In this document: positions 6,502 to 8,246 of the stretch, piece by piece
How positions within the stretch are numbered: the stretch's first letter is position 1
How the letters are laid out: each line of letters opens with the position of its first letter
Assembly: GCA_020059445.1 (NCBI GenBank)
Contig: JAGVCB010000127.1
Location: 1 to 8,246, forward strand
Reading direction: 5' to 3'
Length of the DNA: 8,246 bases
From: Polynucleobacter sp.
GTDB lineage: Bacteria > Pseudomonadota > Gammaproteobacteria > Burkholderiales > Burkholderiaceae
Notes under the pieces: model-generated
The model's input: the letters and a program-made list of their open reading frames with translations, nothing else
The model's database searches: none
What the model was told of the DNA's origin: nothing
Position numbers and translations under genes: made by a program

Positions 6502-7510
6502 CTTATCTCAATTAAATTCTTGGTTAGCCAATTTGGCAAGCAAGTGGTCACTAACCCTCGAAAGCTTGGCGCCCGCATCAAGCGATGCCAGTTTTAGGCG
6601 CTATTTCAGGGTTATAGGTACTAAAAATGGGGCTCACCAGAGCTTCATTGTGATGGATGCCCCGCCTACAACCGAGGACACAAAGCCTTTTATCGCGATT
6701 TCTGAGCTTTTTGCCCAAGCAAAACTCAATGTGCCACTGGTTCTAGAGCAAAACGTTGAACAAGGATTTTTACTTTTGAGTGATTTAGGCAATGAAACCT
6801 ATCTCTCAGCGCTTAATTCAGCAACCGCACCAATGCTCTATGACGCTGCGAATGCAGCCTTGATCCAACTGCAATTAGACAGCAAGCCAGGGATTCTTCC
6901 GGAATTCAACAAAGAGTTGCTCAGCCGTGAGCTGAACCTATTTTCCGAGTGGTATTTGAGTAAACACCTCAATTTAGAGCTGAATTCAAAACAAAATGCT
7001 GATTTGGCCCATATTTTTGAGCTGATTCTGGAAAACAACCTCTCCCAAGCGCAAGTCTATGTTCATCGAGATTTTCATAGTAGAAATCTGATGGTGACAA
7101 GTGATAACAATCCAGGGGTCTTAGATTTTCAAGACGCCGTCTACGGACCGATCACTTATGACTTGGCCTCTTTGTATCGTGATGCCTACATTGAATGGGA
7201 AGAGCCTGAACAAATGGACTGGCTGATCCGATACTGGGATAAGGCGCGTAAAGCAGGCTTACCAGTACCCCCTGAGTTTGGAGACTTTTATCGTGACTTT
7301 GAGTGGATGGGTTTACAAAGACACCTAAAGGTTTTGGGTATTTTTGCGCGTCTCTATTACCGCGATGGCAAAGATGGCTATTTGAAAGATATCCCCTTGG
7401 TTTTCAAATACACTAGAAAAGTTGCAGAGAGATACATTGCACTCAAGCCCCTTCTTCAGCTTTTAGATACGATCGAAGGCATTGATCGTCCAGATGGATT
7501 AACTTTTTAA
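6485..7510 (+). CDS. amgK: N-acetylmuramate/N-acetylglucosamine kinase AmgK (APH-fold anomeric sugar kinase)
   Basis: A 341-residue kinase of the aminoglycoside phosphotransferase fold. Numbering from the ATG at 6485, it shows SSDASFRRYFRV (32-43) and MDAPP (57-61) in the N-lobe, the catalytic loop HRDFHSRN (194-201) and the metal-binding LDFQDA (213-218), followed by YGPITYDLASLYRD (220-233). Although annotated at times as an aminoglycoside phosphotransferase, this subfamily next to murU and lptD is the AmgK of Pseudomonas. It phosphorylates C1 of MurNAc (and GlcNAc) in the cytoplasm during cell-wall recycling. The frame also opens at a GTG at 6464, giving 348 residues, but that codon lies upstream of the likely -10 box. 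The ATG is therefore preferred, although its ribosome binding site is poor (GAAG two bases away). The TAA stop overlaps the murU ATG by one base. Substrate assignment is inferred from homology and context. Confidence 0.9.
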   Translation: MNPDIRLSQLNSWLANLASKWSLTLESLAPASSDASFRRYFRVIGTKNGAHQSFIVMDAPPTTEDTKPFIAISELFAQAKLNVPLVLEQNVEQGFLLLSDLGNETYLSALNSATAPMLYDAANAALIQLQLDSKPGILPEFNKELLSRELNLFSEWYLSKHLNLELNSKQNADLAHIFELILENNLSQAQVYVHRDFHSRNLMVTSDNNPGVLDFQDAVYGPITYDLASLYRDAYIEWEEPEQMDWLIRYWDKARKAGLPVPPEFGDFYRDFEWMGLQRHLKVLGIFARLYYRDGKDGYLKDIPLVFKYTRKVAERYIALKPLLQLLDTIEGIDRPDGLTF

Positions 7511-8214
7511 TGACCAATCTCTCCCCTATTCCTTGCATGGTTTTGGCTGCAGGCCGAGGGGAAAGAATGCGTCCATTGACCGATCACACTCCAAAACCAT
7601 TGCTTGAGGTTCAAGGCAAGAAATTGATTGACTGGCACATAGACGGTCTTTTAGAAAATGGCTTTAGCCAAGTGGTCGTGAATCACGCATGGTTGGGCGA
7701 ACAAGTGGTCGCACATTTATCTCAAGCCAAACGCATAAACTTGAATGTGCAATTTTCTAAAGAGCTTACAGCCCTAGAAACTGCGGGCGGCTTGCGTCAG
7801 GGCATGAGCCTCATGAAACTGGATGATTACTTTTTTGCCATCAATGGTGATGTTTTTTGTCCAAGTTTTCCATTTGAAAAAATTCATGACATTGTTCAAA
7901 AATTACGAGATTCAAAATCAATCATCTTGGCCTACCTTTTTTTGATTAAAAACCCCGACCACAATCCTCAAGGGGATTTTCAACTTGAGGGGCATTTGGT
8001 CAAAGATAAAGACACACAAGGCTCCAGCCTGACCTTTTCAGGCGCTGGCATCTACCATCAAGATTTGTTTAAAAGTATTAAGATGGGAGAAGTTGCCAAG
8101 CTTGCTCCAATACTCAGACAGGCCATGAATGAGGATCAAGTTTTAGGCGAGTTACTGAGCATTCCATGGGTCGATGTTGGAACCCCTGAAAGATTGGCCG
8201 AACTGAATAAGTAA
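7510..8214 (+). CDS. murU: N-acetylmuramate alpha-1-phosphate uridylyltransferase MurU
   Basis: A 234-residue nucleotidyltransferase of the GT-A-like sugar-phosphate family. The signature loop is LAAGRGERMRPLT (12-24), with TPKPLLEV following (27-34; K29 is the conserved Lys). Further motifs are ETAGG (90-94), the metal-binding NGD (112-114), FSGAGIY (176-182) and the C-terminal WVDVGTPERL (220-229). MurU transfers UMP from UTP to MurNAc-1-phosphate made by AmgK, giving UDP-MurNAc for peptidoglycan synthesis and bypassing the fosfomycin-sensitive MurA step. Length is close to Pseudomonas MurU. The ATG at 7510 overlaps the amgK stop (TAATG). A second in-frame ATG at residue 10 would start nearer the usual MurU N-terminus but has no ribosome binding site in front. 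A glucose- or mannose-1-phosphate transferase is the main alternative; pairing with amgK argues for MurU. Confidence 0.9.
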   Translation: MTNLSPIPCMVLAAGRGERMRPLTDHTPKPLLEVQGKKLIDWHIDGLLENGFSQVVVNHAWLGEQVVAHLSQAKRINLNVQFSKELTALETAGGLRQGMSLMKLDDYFFAINGDVFCPSFPFEKIHDIVQKLRDSKSIILAYLFLIKNPDHNPQGDFQLEGHLVKDKDTQGSSLTFSGAGIYHQDLFKSIKMGEVAKLAPILRQAMNEDQVLGELLSIPWVDVGTPERLAELNK

Positions 8215-8216
8215 TC

Positions 8217-8246
8217 ATGACGACAACGAACAACTTCCCCAAAGAT
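8217..8246 (+). CDS. start of the next co-directional gene, cut by the window end
   Basis: An ATG two bases after the murU stop opens a frame with no stop to the end of the window, encoding MTTTNNFPKD. The spacing suggests a third member of the amgK-murU operon, although no clear ribosome binding site precedes it. Ten residues do not identify a product. In Burkholderiales of this type I would expect an aminopeptidase P family gene (pepP) after murU, but that is recollection of gene order and not something the sequence shows. Confidence 0.5.
   Translation, partial: MTTTNNFPKD

Noticed and set aside
6455..6520. A sigma-E promoter for lptD-surA as in E. coli
   Set aside because: No GGAACTT-like -35 with a suitably spaced -10 was found upstream of lptD on the minus strand.
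6485..7510. An aminoglycoside resistance gene, because of the APH-type HRDFHSRN and LDFQDA motifs
   Set aside because: The fold is shared, but the neighbours murU and lptD and the subfamily motifs point to the AmgK sugar kinase of wall recycling.

Overview
The window looks like a compact stretch of core chromosome from a betaproteobacterium. Moderately low GC, protein sequences of Burkholderiales type and the gene order suggest a Polynucleobacter-like member of the Burkholderiaceae. This assignment comes from recognition of the sequences, not from a search. About 50 bases are non-coding. There is no mobile element, CRISPR array, rRNA or tRNA, and no stretch over 300 bases lacks a gene.

Layout. 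On the + strand, bases 2-1005 hold the 3' end of gmhB (LPS heptose phosphatase) and plsC (phospholipid acyltransferase), overlapping by ATGA. These converge with a four-gene minus-strand operon, transcribed lptD > surA > pdxA > rsmA (6454 down to 1022). Its junctions are a 4-base overlap, a 2-base gap and a 1-base overlap. A 30-base gap (6455-6484) separates lptD from the divergent + strand genes amgK and murU, which overlap by one base. A further gene begins two bases after murU and is cut by the window edge.

How the genes fit together. Most of them build or maintain the Gram-negative envelope. GmhB supplies heptose for the LPS core, PlsC makes phosphatidic acid, LptD inserts LPS into the outer membrane, and SurA chaperones outer-membrane proteins including LptD. 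AmgK and MurU return MurNAc from wall turnover to UDP-MurNAc. PdxA (vitamin B6) and RsmA (16S rRNA dimethylation) are housekeeping passengers, also linked to lptD-surA in many proteobacteria. The amgK-murU pair diverging from lptD-surA-pdxA-rsmA matches the arrangement known in Pseudomonas.

I found no undescribed system. Points worth a second look are a near-shared -10 region for divergent promoters at 6448-6477, the near-leaderless amgK transcript this implies, a two-cysteine LptD, an HX4E acyltransferase motif in PlsC, and an 8-bp tandem duplication spanning the rsmA stop codon.
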